From contig PATE01000082.1 of NCBI GenBank assembly GCA_002712305.1, forward strand, positions 34,062 to 43,072: a stretch of DNA of 9,011 bases, given 5' to 3'. This document shows, piece after piece, positions 1 to 6,598 of the stretch (positions within the stretch are counted from its first letter, which is position 1; each line of letters starts with the position of its first letter). The notes below the pieces were generated by a model. It was not told the DNA's origin, made no database searches, and was given only the letters and a program-made list of their open reading frames with translations. The translations under genes were made by a program, and so were the position numbers. Origin of the DNA: Gemmatimonadota bacterium (GTDB lineage Bacteria; Latescibacterota; UBA2968; UBA8231).

Positions 1-1
1 G

Positions 2-64
2 CGACTGTTGCAGATCGTCGGGCGCAGTGTGAGTGAACTGACCCACGTCGCCCGATGGCGCTGA
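2..64 (+). CDS. C-terminal end of an upstream gene (partial, unidentified)
   Basis: The frame starting at base 2 is open from the window edge and ends at TGA 62-64, giving a 20-residue tail that ends in VARWR. The other two forward frames stop earlier, at bases 34-36 and about 30-32. The TGA lies inside the GAGGAGA ribosome-binding site of the next gene, a tight stop-to-start arrangement typical of operons, which is the main reason to think the frame is real. Twenty residues are too few to name a family. It would be expected to belong to the same polysaccharide locus as the exporter downstream, but that is inference from position only. Confidence 0.3.
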   Translation, partial: RLLQIVGRSVSELTHVARWR

Positions 65-72
65 GGAGAATC

Positions 73-1227
73 ATGAGTCACTTGATCCATACAAGCCGCA
101 TGAGCAGGGGATGGTGCTGGCTCTGGGTTGCGACCGTCATCGGCTGTGGATCCACCGCGCCTCCCGTCACCGACGTGGTCCAAGCTCCTGCCCCACAGGA
201 GCGGGAGTTTCCCATGGATCCGGCGCGACGGTCCTTTACAGAGCGACTGGGGTTCCCGGAGTACATCATCGGCGTCGGAGACGTGCTGGAACTGACCCTC
301 CGCGATCTCAGCCTGACCCGAGAAGAAGTGACCGTCCGTCCCGACGGCAATGTGTCCTTCTCTCTGCTGGAGAATGTTTCGGCAGGTGGGCGAACACCCA
401 CCGAACTCGACGAGGCCCTGACGACGGCCCTGGCTCAGTTCCTGAGGTCGCCGAAGATCGATGTGCGGGTCACCGAGTACAACAGCAAGATGGTGTCCCT
501 CCTCGGCGCGATTTCGGTCACCGAGCGGTCCAGTTCGCAGATGGGACAGGGACGATACCCCCTGAAGGGGAAGACGACACTTCTCGACCTGATCCTCAAT
601 GCAGGCGGGGCGACACCCGATGCGCAGTTGGACAATGTGACCCTCGTTCGAGACGGCTCGTCCTACAAGATCGACCTGCAAAAGGTTCTGCGAACCGGAG
701 ATCCTCGGGAAAACGCGGTCCTGCAGGGTGGGGACATCGTCATCGTCCAGGGGGCGAGCTTGCGCAGCAAGAAGGTGATCGTGCTCGGAGAGGTCGCCAA
801 TCCGAGTGTGTACATGTTCCCAGAAGATGCACGGGTGATAGAAGCTCTGAGCCAGGCGGGCGGTCTGACCGACGACGCGGTTCGCAATGACATCCGGTTG
901 ATTCGCGTGGAAGATGGAGAGCCGCGGATGTATGGCATCAACTTCGAGCGTCTCGCCACTCGCGGCGACTATCGACAGAACGTGCCTTTGCGTAACGACG
1001 ATATCATTTTCGTGCCTCGCAGCTTCCTCGGCGACGTGAACGACGTCATCACGCGCATCGAACCCTTGCTGACGGTGTTGCTGCTGCCCGCCAGCTATCG
1101 GGATCTCTACACGACCGGTGGCGGCCTGCGGGTCGATACGGGTGAACCCGACTCGGGCATCGACTTCACACGCACTTTGCCCGGCACTGCCAAACCTGCG
1201 GGGAATGGGGATGACGAGAATGAGTGA
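73..1227 (+). CDS. Polysaccharide export outer-membrane lipoprotein (Wza-type, PES + SLBB)
   Basis: This is a polysaccharide biosynthesis/export protein that would form the periplasmic and outer-membrane channel for capsule or exopolysaccharide. ATG 73 is preferred over ATG 55 because GAGGAGA (63-69) lies just upstream, giving 384 residues. The N-terminus has basic residues, a hydrophobic stretch and a lipobox-like VIG-C with the lipidated Cys at residue 25. The export domain starts near residue 64 (YIIGVGDVLEL, then VRPDGNVSFSLL) and runs to about 135. Two SLBB-type beta-grasp modules follow, at about 140-226 (YPLKGKTTLLDLILNAGG) and 234-314 (VIVLGEVANPSVYMF, then VIEALSQAGGL). A hydrophobic or amphipathic helix at about 322-342 could be the membrane-inserting C-terminal helix seen in Wza, followed by a 40-residue Gly/Asp-rich tail. 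Family assignment is firm. The exported sugar is unknown. The stop overlaps cysK. Confidence 0.92.
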   Translation: MSHLIHTSRMSRGWCWLWVATVIGCGSTAPPVTDVVQAPAPQEREFPMDPARRSFTERLGFPEYIIGVGDVLELTLRDLSLTREEVTVRPDGNVSFSLLENVSAGGRTPTELDEALTTALAQFLRSPKIDVRVTEYNSKMVSLLGAISVTERSSSQMGQGRYPLKGKTTLLDLILNAGGATPDAQLDNVTLVRDGSSYKIDLQKVLRTGDPRENAVLQGGDIVIVQGASLRSKKVIVLGEVANPSVYMFPEDARVIEALSQAGGLTDDAVRNDIRLIRVEDGEPRMYGINFERLATRGDYRQNVPLRNDDIIFVPRSFLGDVNDVITRIEPLLTVLLLPASYRDLYTTGGGLRVDTGEPDSGIDFTRTLPGTAKPAGNGDDENE

Positions 1228-2167
1228 CTCGAGGCCTGTCGCCTCGATCCTCGACGCCGTCGGATCTACGCCCTGCCTGCCGCTGAGAAGGATTGCTCCT
1301 GCGTCGGCACGATTGTTTGGCAAGCTCGAATCGCTGAATCCAGCCGGAAGCGTGAAGGATCGCATCGGCGTTTCGATGATTCGGGCCGCCATCGAAGCAG
1401 GCTCGTTGCGCAAGGGAATGACGATCGTCGAGCCCACCAGCGGCAACACGGGGATCGCTCTGGCCATGGCGGCGGCGGCCATGGGATTTCCGCTGTTGCT
1501 CACGATGCCCTCCCACATGAGCCATGAGCGGGTAGCCGTCATGGCCGCCTACGGCGCTCGAATCATCCTCACGCCCGCTGAGCAGGACATGGACGGGGCG
1601 ATCCGTCGTGCACATGAGATCGTTGCGGAGGATCCAGAGAGTCACTTCATGCCGCAGCAGTTCGACAATGCGGCCAATCCCGATGTCCACCGTCGCACCA
1701 CAGGTCCAGAGATCCTCGAGGCCGTCGGCGCCTCGTCCTTCGATGCCTTCGTTGCCGGCGTCGGCACGGGCGGAACGATCACCGGTGTCGGGCAAGTCCT
1801 GCGTCGCCAACACCCTGAGACCAGGATCGTGGCAGTTGAGCCTTCGGCCTCTGCCGTATTGTCCGGCGGTCCAGCCGGAGTCCACGGGATTCAGGGGATC
1901 GGAGCGGGCTTCGTGCCTCACGTCCTGGATCGTCAACTGATCGACGAGGTCATGACGATCGACGAAGAAGAGGCCTTCGCCATGACTCGCCGGCTGGCGC
2001 GCGAGGAAGGTCTGCTCGTCGGCCCGTCGGCGGGAGCGAATGTGGCGTCGTCGTTACGTTTGATCGAGCGGGATGGACTTACAGGTACGGTGGTCACGAT
2101 CCTCTGCGACACGGGCTTTCGCTACTTCAGCGTCGATGGGTTCATCGACGATCCAACGGCCAGCTGA
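1220..2167 (+). CDS. cysK: Cysteine synthase (O-acetylserine sulfhydrylase), PLP-dependent
   Basis: The enzyme makes L-cysteine from O-acetylserine and sulfide in the cytoplasm. The 315-residue protein matches the usual CysK length. Visible signatures are NPAGSVKDR with the PLP Schiff-base lysine at K46, the substrate loop TSGNTG at 73-78, the PLP-phosphate loop GVGTGGT at 180-186, the CysK-type segment HGIQGIGAGFVP at 222-233, and GPSAGA at 268-273 with Ser270 where the family places the serine contacting the pyridine nitrogen. There is no C-terminal CBS domain, so it is not cystathionine beta-synthase. ATG 1220 gives an ATGAGTGA overlap with the exporter gene, suggesting translational coupling. 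ATG 1211 and ATG 1205 are in frame and cannot be excluded, since none has a strong ribosome-binding site. The segment MPSHMSHER replaces the more usual MPETMSLER. CysK and CysM are hard to separate by eye, but the GIGAGF motif favours CysK. Confidence 0.93.
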   Translation: MSDSRPVASILDAVGSTPCLPLRRIAPASARLFGKLESLNPAGSVKDRIGVSMIRAAIEAGSLRKGMTIVEPTSGNTGIALAMAAAAMGFPLLLTMPSHMSHERVAVMAAYGARIILTPAEQDMDGAIRRAHEIVAEDPESHFMPQQFDNAANPDVHRRTTGPEILEAVGASSFDAFVAGVGTGGTITGVGQVLRRQHPETRIVAVEPSASAVLSGGPAGVHGIQGIGAGFVPHVLDRQLIDEVMTIDEEEAFAMTRRLAREEGLLVGPSAGANVASSLRLIERDGLTGTVVTILCDTGFRYFSVDGFIDDPTAS

Positions 2168-2174
2168 GCTGGCT
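2158..2174. terminator. Small inverted repeat between convergent genes (possible weak terminator)
   Basis: Bases 2159-2173 form a perfect 15-base inverted repeat, GCCAG CTGAG CTGGC, with one further G-T pair outside. It spans the cysK stop and ends on the first base of the stop codon of the convergent metalloprotease gene. As RNA it could fold with a 5-bp stem and 5-base loop on either strand. There is no U-tract on either side, so it does not meet the usual definition of an intrinsic terminator. It is the only structure in the 5-base gap between two converging operons, so a bidirectional role is possible but unproven. Confidence 0.25.
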
Positions 2175-4734
2175 AACGCATCTGCAGCCCCTTGCGCATC
2201 AGTCGTCCTTCCGGCGTGTCCACAACAAACACGTAGACCCCCGTGGCCACTGTGTGGCCATCGCGATCGCGACCGTCCCAGCGAACCACCAGTCGCCGAC
2301 CTGCCTGCACAGCGGGCATTAGGGGCACAGATCCTACGCGCTGTCCCAGTACGTTGTAGACGAACAGATGGGCCGTCCCGGGGCCACCGGCGATGAGCTC
2401 AAGCTGTACTTCAGGATTAAAGGGATTCGGGTAGAGCGCTGAGAGCGCCCACGTCGTCGGTTGTGTCGTATCCTCGACGATGACTGTTTCCACATCGGGC
2501 GACTCGACCACGGCGATCCCGCGCGGGCCACCTGCGGCCTGATAGACACCCAGGATCTGGGTTGTGCCCGTGTCGATGACGTGAATTTCGTCTGAGCTGG
2601 CGGACGTCACGTAGAGTCGTTCACCATCTGGCGACAACGACAACCCGCGGGGGTCGTTGCCAACGCCGACTTGGTCGATGATCGCACCCGACGACGCTTC
2701 GAGTACAAGCAGTAGACCGTCAAGGTGTGCCGTCAGGAACAACAGGTCACGCGTCGGGTGGGCCAGGACCGCGAAGGTTCCCTGGACACCAAGGTCCACA
2801 GTGGACACGGCACGGGTCTCATCATCTACCCTGCCCAGAAGACCCGAGTTGAAGCTCGACACATAGATGGTCGCGCCATCACCGCTTCGCGACAACGCGC
2901 GAGGCGACGTGGGACCTTGAAGGCGGTCCACAACTCGACCCGCGTCGAAAATGATGACCTCGTCCGCGCGAAGATCCGTGACATAGATATGACCGCTGGC
3001 GCCCGTGGTCACGCCATAGGGGCCGGCCGTGCTCTCGCTGATGATCCAGCTGGCGACGACGGCAAGTTCCTGTGTGTCTATGGCTGTGAGTCGTCCCACG
3101 TCTGAATTTGTTACATAGAGCGTGGTCCCATCTGCAGAGATCGTCATGTCGAGGGGGGCTGTTGCGACCGGAATTCGGGCGATGACGCGGAACGTTGCGC
3201 GTTCGACCACGACCACTTGAGATGCGGTCAGGTCGGCCACAAACACACGATTCCCGTCCAGGGAGGACACGATCTGAATCGGATCCTCACCGACGCTGAT
3301 TCGCGAGACCTCCCGATCATTTCCGGTGTCGAAGATGCGGACGGCACCCGCACTGCGCATCACGGCGAAGGCGAGGGGGGCGCCTGTGAGGGACACGACA
3401 TCGAAGTCGACCCATGTCGTTTGGCCCGGGAAGTAGGTGACACGTCCCTCAGTTCCCGTCGCCGCAACCCGATAGCGAATCTGACTGCCCACCGGTTGCC
3501 CTGGAATCTCGATAGCGTACGACTGCGCACCATTCGGTTGCATGGGAACCGACAGGTCCTCAATCTGACCACCGGCTTCGATCTGCATTGTCAGCAGAAT
3601 CTGCTCGACATCTGTCGCCTGGATCTCGACGCGATAGGGCCCCGCTGTATCCGGCGTATTGGAAGGGTGAGCGATGGAGGTGACCGATGGATATCCGGGC
3701 AGGGCCAATCCCGTCACAAAATCGATCCCGCGGAGGTTGCGCAGCGCGCCGGCAGGTAGGGTGATCACCTGCGCCAGCCCCTCCTCGGTGACATTGTCGA
3801 AGAACTCCTTCTGAATGTCCGTGGCCAGATTCGTGAAGATCCCGCCGAAGTTCTCCTCCGTGATACCGTGGCTGAAGGGTTCGATGCGAACCGTGTAATC
3901 GCCCGGAGCCAGGCCCCGCAGGGTGAAGGTTCCCGGCGACTCACGCCCGTGTTCGGCACCCGACAACGTGCTGATCAGGGATCCATCTACGCTCTGTGCC
4001 ACGACATGAGCGCCGAAGACGGGGTCACCTGAGGCGTCGGTGACGATCCCGGAAATGGTCCCACTGGAACGGGTGTGGTCAGACGTTGGATAGAGCGTGC
4101 TGATGCCAGCGATGTCGTCAGCGGCAAGCGAGGAAGCCGCGCCCGGTGTGCCTGAGTAGAAGGGGTTCATCGACGGCTGCGTCACCGCCGATCCGGCCAG
4201 AGGCGTATGATTGAGGCCGAAGAAGTGACCGATTTCGTGGACGGTGACATCGAGAAGGTCGATCTGATCGCCCACGGGTTCGATGGCGAAAGTGAAGTCG
4301 CGGCCATTGTAGATGATATCCGCATCTGTAATCGCACCGGTGGCGACATCGGAGTTCAGCCGTGTGACGGCGATGACGCCTGAGCCGGCCGGTGCGGACA
4401 GGGTGCGACCCGTCTCATCGAAGATGATCACGTTGCGTCGATCCCGGCGATTGGCTGTGGCCCCGGTTTCGATGCCTCCACTCTCGAAGACGATTCGCGA
4501 CGTAGGGACCTCAGTCCACACCTCGAAAGCCGCGTGGATGGCAGCAAAGGCGGCCTGTGACGGCATGTCATCCGATCCGGCGGCGCTCAGGATGTAGCGG
4601 ACCGTGTCTGTCGTCCACCTTAGTCCGACCGGACCATCATCGCCCTCGTAGGTCTGGATGAGGAATCCATTGCTCTGTGCACTCATGGTCAACACGAGTA
4701 AGGCCGCCGCCAGTGATCGCAATCGGAAGCGCAT
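2173..4734 (-). CDS. Secreted matrixin-type zinc metalloprotease with seven-bladed propeller and FlgD-like C-terminal domain
   Basis: This 853-residue multidomain exoprotein begins with a Sec signal peptide (basic MRFRLR, hydrophobic core to about residue 18, likely cleavage near 21). The catalytic domain (about 25-217) carries the metzincin zinc site HEIGHFFGLNH at 166-176 and a Met-turn PSMNP around M189, as in peptidase family M10A. A carboxypeptidase-regulatory-like beta-sandwich follows at about 224-285 (GTISGIVTDASGDPV, then GLAPGDYTVRI). Next come an Ig-like region at about 345-447, a YVTN/NHL-like propeller at about 454-742, and a FlgD-type Ig tail at 762-853 with YPNPFNP (768-774), VYNVLGQRV and GVYVFVV. 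Such tails act as secretion or sorting modules in the FCB group. The protein has no cysteine at all and no recognisable propeptide. It overlaps the upstream small secreted gene by one base (TGATG). Substrate and exact secretion route are unknown. Confidence 0.88.
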   Translation of the reverse strand: MRFRLRSLAAALLVLTMSAQSNGFLIQTYEGDDGPVGLRWTTDTVRYILSAAGSDDMPSQAAFAAIHAAFEVWTEVPTSRIVFESGGIETGATANRRDRRNVIIFDETGRTLSAPAGSGVIAVTRLNSDVATGAITDADIIYNGRDFTFAIEPVGDQIDLLDVTVHEIGHFFGLNHTPLAGSAVTQPSMNPFYSGTPGAASSLAADDIAGISTLYPTSDHTRSSGTISGIVTDASGDPVFGAHVVAQSVDGSLISTLSGAEHGRESPGTFTLRGLAPGDYTVRIEPFSHGITEENFGGIFTNLATDIQKEFFDNVTEEGLAQVITLPAGALRNLRGIDFVTGLALPGYPSVTSIAHPSNTPDTAGPYRVEIQATDVEQILLTMQIEAGGQIEDLSVPMQPNGAQSYAIEIPGQPVGSQIRYRVAATGTEGRVTYFPGQTTWVDFDVVSLTGAPLAFAVMRSAGAVRIFDTGNDREVSRISVGEDPIQIVSSLDGNRVFVADLTASQVVVVERATFRVIARIPVATAPLDMTISADGTTLYVTNSDVGRLTAIDTQELAVVASWIISESTAGPYGVTTGASGHIYVTDLRADEVIIFDAGRVVDRLQGPTSPRALSRSGDGATIYVSSFNSGLLGRVDDETRAVSTVDLGVQGTFAVLAHPTRDLLFLTAHLDGLLLVLEASSGAIIDQVGVGNDPRGLSLSPDGERLYVTSASSDEIHVIDTGTTQILGVYQAAGGPRGIAVVESPDVETVIVEDTTQPTTWALSALYPNPFNPEVQLELIAGGPGTAHLFVYNVLGQRVGSVPLMPAVQAGRRLVVRWDGRDRDGHTVATGVYVFVVDTPEGRLMRKGLQMR
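2510..3375 (-). repeat. Seven protein-level YVTN-type propeller repeats inside the metalloprotease
   Basis: Residues 454-742 of the metalloprotease contain seven degenerate repeats. The core strands are LAFAV (454), RVFVA (496), TLYVT (538), HIYVT (582), TIYVS (622), LLFLT (664) and RLYVT (706). The spacing is 42, 42, 44, 40, 42 and 42 residues. Most blades continue with a second strand such as VRIFD, VVVVE, LTAID, VIIFD or IHVID. This regular period is what a closed seven-bladed beta-propeller requires. The similarity is at protein level only, and I see no near-identical DNA repeats, so this is an old duplication. A protein- or glycan-binding role is inferred from the fold class. Confidence 0.85.
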
Positions 4735-5324
4735 CAGCGGGGCCCGGCGGGAAGGCCGACAGTGAGATCGATTCTCTCAAGCAGGTCTGTCAGTAGATGA
4801 GTACCGGTTGCCGCGACGGGTTTCCGGGTGCCCAGATCGAGACGCTGCATGCCATTTAACGACTGGATCGCCCGGGCAGGACGGCCCGCCTCCCGGACAA
4901 CCTGGAACTTTGCCTGTCCCAAGCCGATCGGCCAGTGGCAACCCGCCTCATCGGCCGTCGACAGGAAGAGAATCACCTCTTCCCCCTCATGAAAACGGGG
5001 CATGCCGGAGATTTCGAAACGACGGCCTTCGGCGACACCCCCAGGTAGCAGGACGTCGATCGTGTCGGGCCAACCCTCGCTTGGTGTCTCCGTCACACGG
5101 GTCTTCATCACCCGCGTGAGCGCGAGTCGGATCTTCGTGACGGGTGTCTGCTCATCGACGACCGAGTGTGACCGGTCTACGATGACGCCCTGATAGATGT
5201 AGGAGGCCCGCTCGCTGAGTTGCTCAACGTCCAGATACTCCACGGTCGAAGCTCTCGCGGTCCCCGCACAGGTGATCAACAACAGGAAAAACCACGACAG
5301 ACGCCGCGGGTACTGATCCAACAT
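4734..5324 (-). CDS. Small secreted protein of unknown function, co-translated with the metalloprotease
   Basis: I do not recognise a named family. From ATG 5324 the product is 196 residues; an in-frame TTG at 5336 would add four. A clear Sec signal peptide is present: basic YPRR, hydrophobic WFFLLLITCAG, and a signal-peptidase I type site TARA|S after residue 25. LITC is a poor lipobox because Thr precedes Cys, so lipidation is unlikely. The mature part begins with STVEYLDVEQLSERA and contains ISGMPRFHEGEEVILFL (105-121) and a GLGQAKFQVV stretch (134-143), suggesting a compact beta-rich domain. The mature protein has one cysteine, C129 (EAGCHWP). The stop shares its A with the metalloprotease start (TGATG), so the two are probably translated together. 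A partner, inhibitor or chaperone role is inference from this coupling only. Similar short secreted proteins near predicted metalloproteases are, to my memory, not functionally characterised. Confidence 0.72.
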   Translation of the reverse strand: MLDQYPRRLSWFFLLLITCAGTARASTVEYLDVEQLSERASYIYQGVIVDRSHSVVDEQTPVTKIRLALTRVMKTRVTETPSEGWPDTIDVLLPGGVAEGRRFEISGMPRFHEGEEVILFLSTADEAGCHWPIGLGQAKFQVVREAGRPARAIQSLNGMQRLDLGTRKPVAATGTHLLTDLLERIDLTVGLPAGPR

Positions 5325-5400
5325 GGTCAGATCCAATCGATCTCGGGTTTGCGCACAGTGGCTCTTAGACGTCGCAGGATGTGTTTTCGTTGCACAAAAT

Positions 5401-6492
5401 CTAGCGAATGAGCGATTCCACGATCACGTCGTGAAGCCGTGGTCGAAAGGCGAGAAACCGTTCGTTCTGCCTTGTCGGATGCACTCGGTTGGTCAGCAAG
5501 ACGACGTAGATCTCCTGCACGGGATCGATCCAGATCGACGTGCCGGTGAAACCTGTGTGGCCAAAGGCGCGCTCACTGAATTTGTCGCCACCGGGGCACC
5601 CCTGGTGGGCCGTATCCCATCCGAGGGCGCGCGTCGAACCCTCGACGATCTGCTGTTGCCGTGTGAATTCTGCCAGGCCCCGGCCAGTTATGGGGCCCGT
5701 GTCGGTCGGTGTCAGTAGCAGACGGGCAACGTGCTCGAGATCGGGCAGGGGAGCAAACAGACCCGCGTGGCCCGCTACACCATCGAGCAGAAAGGCGTTC
5801 TCGTCGTGCACCTGGCCACTGACCACTCGTCCACGCCATGGGCAGTTCTCAGTGGCCGCACAATCGTCTGGTTGCACTCGCGGTTCGCTGGCCGTCACTG
5901 GAAGAAATCCGGTGGAGGACATCTGGGCGGGAGAATACAGATGGCGACAACACAACTCGTCGAGTCGAAGCGTTCCGTCTAGACGCTCGAGCAGGTCACC
6001 CACCAGAATGGGTCCAATATCGCTGTAGAGGGAAGCCTCTGCTGGCCCGGCCTTCATCGGGGCGTGCACAAAGTGCTCCATCGCATCCCGTCGAGTCGAA
6101 GGCTCCGTGACCTTGTTTGCGGAGAGTTGATCGCGCAACCTCAGTCCTGATGGCAGTCCTGCTGCATGAGCCAGCAGGAGTCTGATACTGAGGCCCGCCT
6201 TGTCTGGGGGGTAATAACCGGGGAGAAGTGATTCGAGCGGGGCATCGATGTCCAGTCCTTCTTGCCACCGGACCATCGTCAACCAGGTTGTGGCCAGGAC
6301 TTTCGTCAACGACGCCAGGTCGAAGTGCGTGTCCATAGACATGGCTCGCCGGGTGGGCTCAAGGGCCGCAGATCCCAGTACACACCGTTGGGACTCACCA
6401 CGGGCACGACCAAAGGACAGGCAGATTCCGGGGACGACACCCGCATCGATCGCTTCCTGGCACATGGTCGTTACGCCGTCCAGATCGCTCAC
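5401..6492 (-). CDS. Serine hydrolase of the beta-lactamase / PBP4B-EstB superfamily (S12-type)
   Basis: This is a class C beta-lactamase-fold serine hydrolase. Family members act as DD-peptidases, esterases or peptidoglycan-fragment hydrolases, and the substrate here is not deducible. The triad of motifs is intact: S61-x-x-K64 (FDLASLTK), Y156-S-D158 in the YxN position, and H312-T-G314 in place of KTG. The segment VHDENAFLLDGVAGHAGLF is characteristic of the YfeW/EstB-like branch. GTG 6492 is chosen because GAGGGAG (6498-6504) sits 5 bases upstream, giving 363 residues. The longer GTG 6531 start would place its AGGGAG directly against the start codon and would run into the divergent promoter. 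There is no signal peptide from either start, so the product looks cytoplasmic, unlike most penicillin-binding proteins. Acetyltransfer or hydrolysis of recycled muropeptides would fit that location but is speculative. It ends 76 bases before the next minus-strand gene and probably leads that operon. Confidence 0.85.
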   Translation of the reverse strand: MSDLDGVTTMCQEAIDAGVVPGICLSFGRARGESQRCVLGSAALEPTRRAMSMDTHFDLASLTKVLATTWLTMVRWQEGLDIDAPLESLLPGYYPPDKAGLSIRLLLAHAAGLPSGLRLRDQLSANKVTEPSTRRDAMEHFVHAPMKAGPAEASLYSDIGPILVGDLLERLDGTLRLDELCCRHLYSPAQMSSTGFLPVTASEPRVQPDDCAATENCPWRGRVVSGQVHDENAFLLDGVAGHAGLFAPLPDLEHVARLLLTPTDTGPITGRGLAEFTRQQQIVEGSTRALGWDTAHQGCPGGDKFSERAFGHTGFTGTSIWIDPVQEIYVVLLTNRVHPTRQNERFLAFRPRLHDVIVESLIR

Positions 6493-6497
6493 ATTTT

Positions 6498-6504
6498 CTC
6501 CCTC
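6498..6504 (-). promoter_or_regulatory. Ribosome-binding site that sets the serine hydrolase start
   Basis: The minus strand reads GAGGGAG here, with 5 bases before GTG 6492. This is the best Shine-Dalgarno match near this gene's 5' end. It argues for GTG 6492 rather than the in-frame GTG 6531. Confidence 0.65.
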
Positions 6505-6524
6505 AAGTTGAGCCGCTACGCTCG

Positions 6525-6553
6525 TTGACACTCCCTTAGCGCCTTGTTACATT
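6525..6553 (+). promoter_or_regulatory. Sigma70-type promoter for the MerR-Fe-S operon, with extended -10
   Basis: A consensus -35 box TTGACA (6525-6530) is separated by exactly 17 bases from TACATT (6548-6553), a 4-of-6 match to the -10 box. TGT at 6545-6547 immediately precedes it, matching the extended -10 TGn. Transcription would start near 6560, in the AT-rich TTTAAAATA stretch, leaving a leader of about 20-40 bases that contains AGGGAG (6565-6570). The spacer is 17 bases, not the 19-20 typical of promoters activated by DNA distortion by MerR proteins, so repression or another operator position is more likely if the gene regulates itself. The match is by eye. Confidence 0.65.
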
Positions 6554-6598
6554 CGCTTTAAAATAGGGAGATCCGTCGAATTGTTAGAACGCTGTTGT

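Noticed and set aside
1166-1936. 256-codon minus-strand open frame over cysK
   Set aside because: It is a shadow of the conserved cysK frame, with no family motif in its translation.
2413-2433. Reading the YPNPFNP tail as proof of a type IX secretion substrate
   Set aside because: The motif is shared by FlgD-like Ig tails in many phyla without a known type IX system. No secretion genes are in the window, so only the domain assignment is kept.
3217-3759. 180-codon open frame on the + strand inside the metalloprotease gene
   Set aside because: Its composition is low-complexity (Arg/Gly/His/Asp-rich) with no motif, and it is entirely covered by the multidomain protease on the opposite strand.
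5325-5400. Separate promoter for the small secreted protein and metalloprotease
   Set aside because: The 76-base gap contains no well-spaced -35/-10 pair on the minus strand that I can defend, so co-transcription from upstream is the simpler reading.
5323-5718. 131-codon open frame on the + strand across the gap and the end of the serine hydrolase gene
   Set aside because: It is antisense to a well-supported gene, has no recognisable domain or ribosome-binding site, and long antisense frames are expected at this GC content.
6493-6531. Longer serine hydrolase N-terminus starting at GTG 6531
   Set aside because: The AGGGAG directly abuts that GTG, leaving no spacer. The extension carries no conserved sequence and overlaps the divergent promoter. 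GTG 6492 has a properly spaced GAGGGAG.
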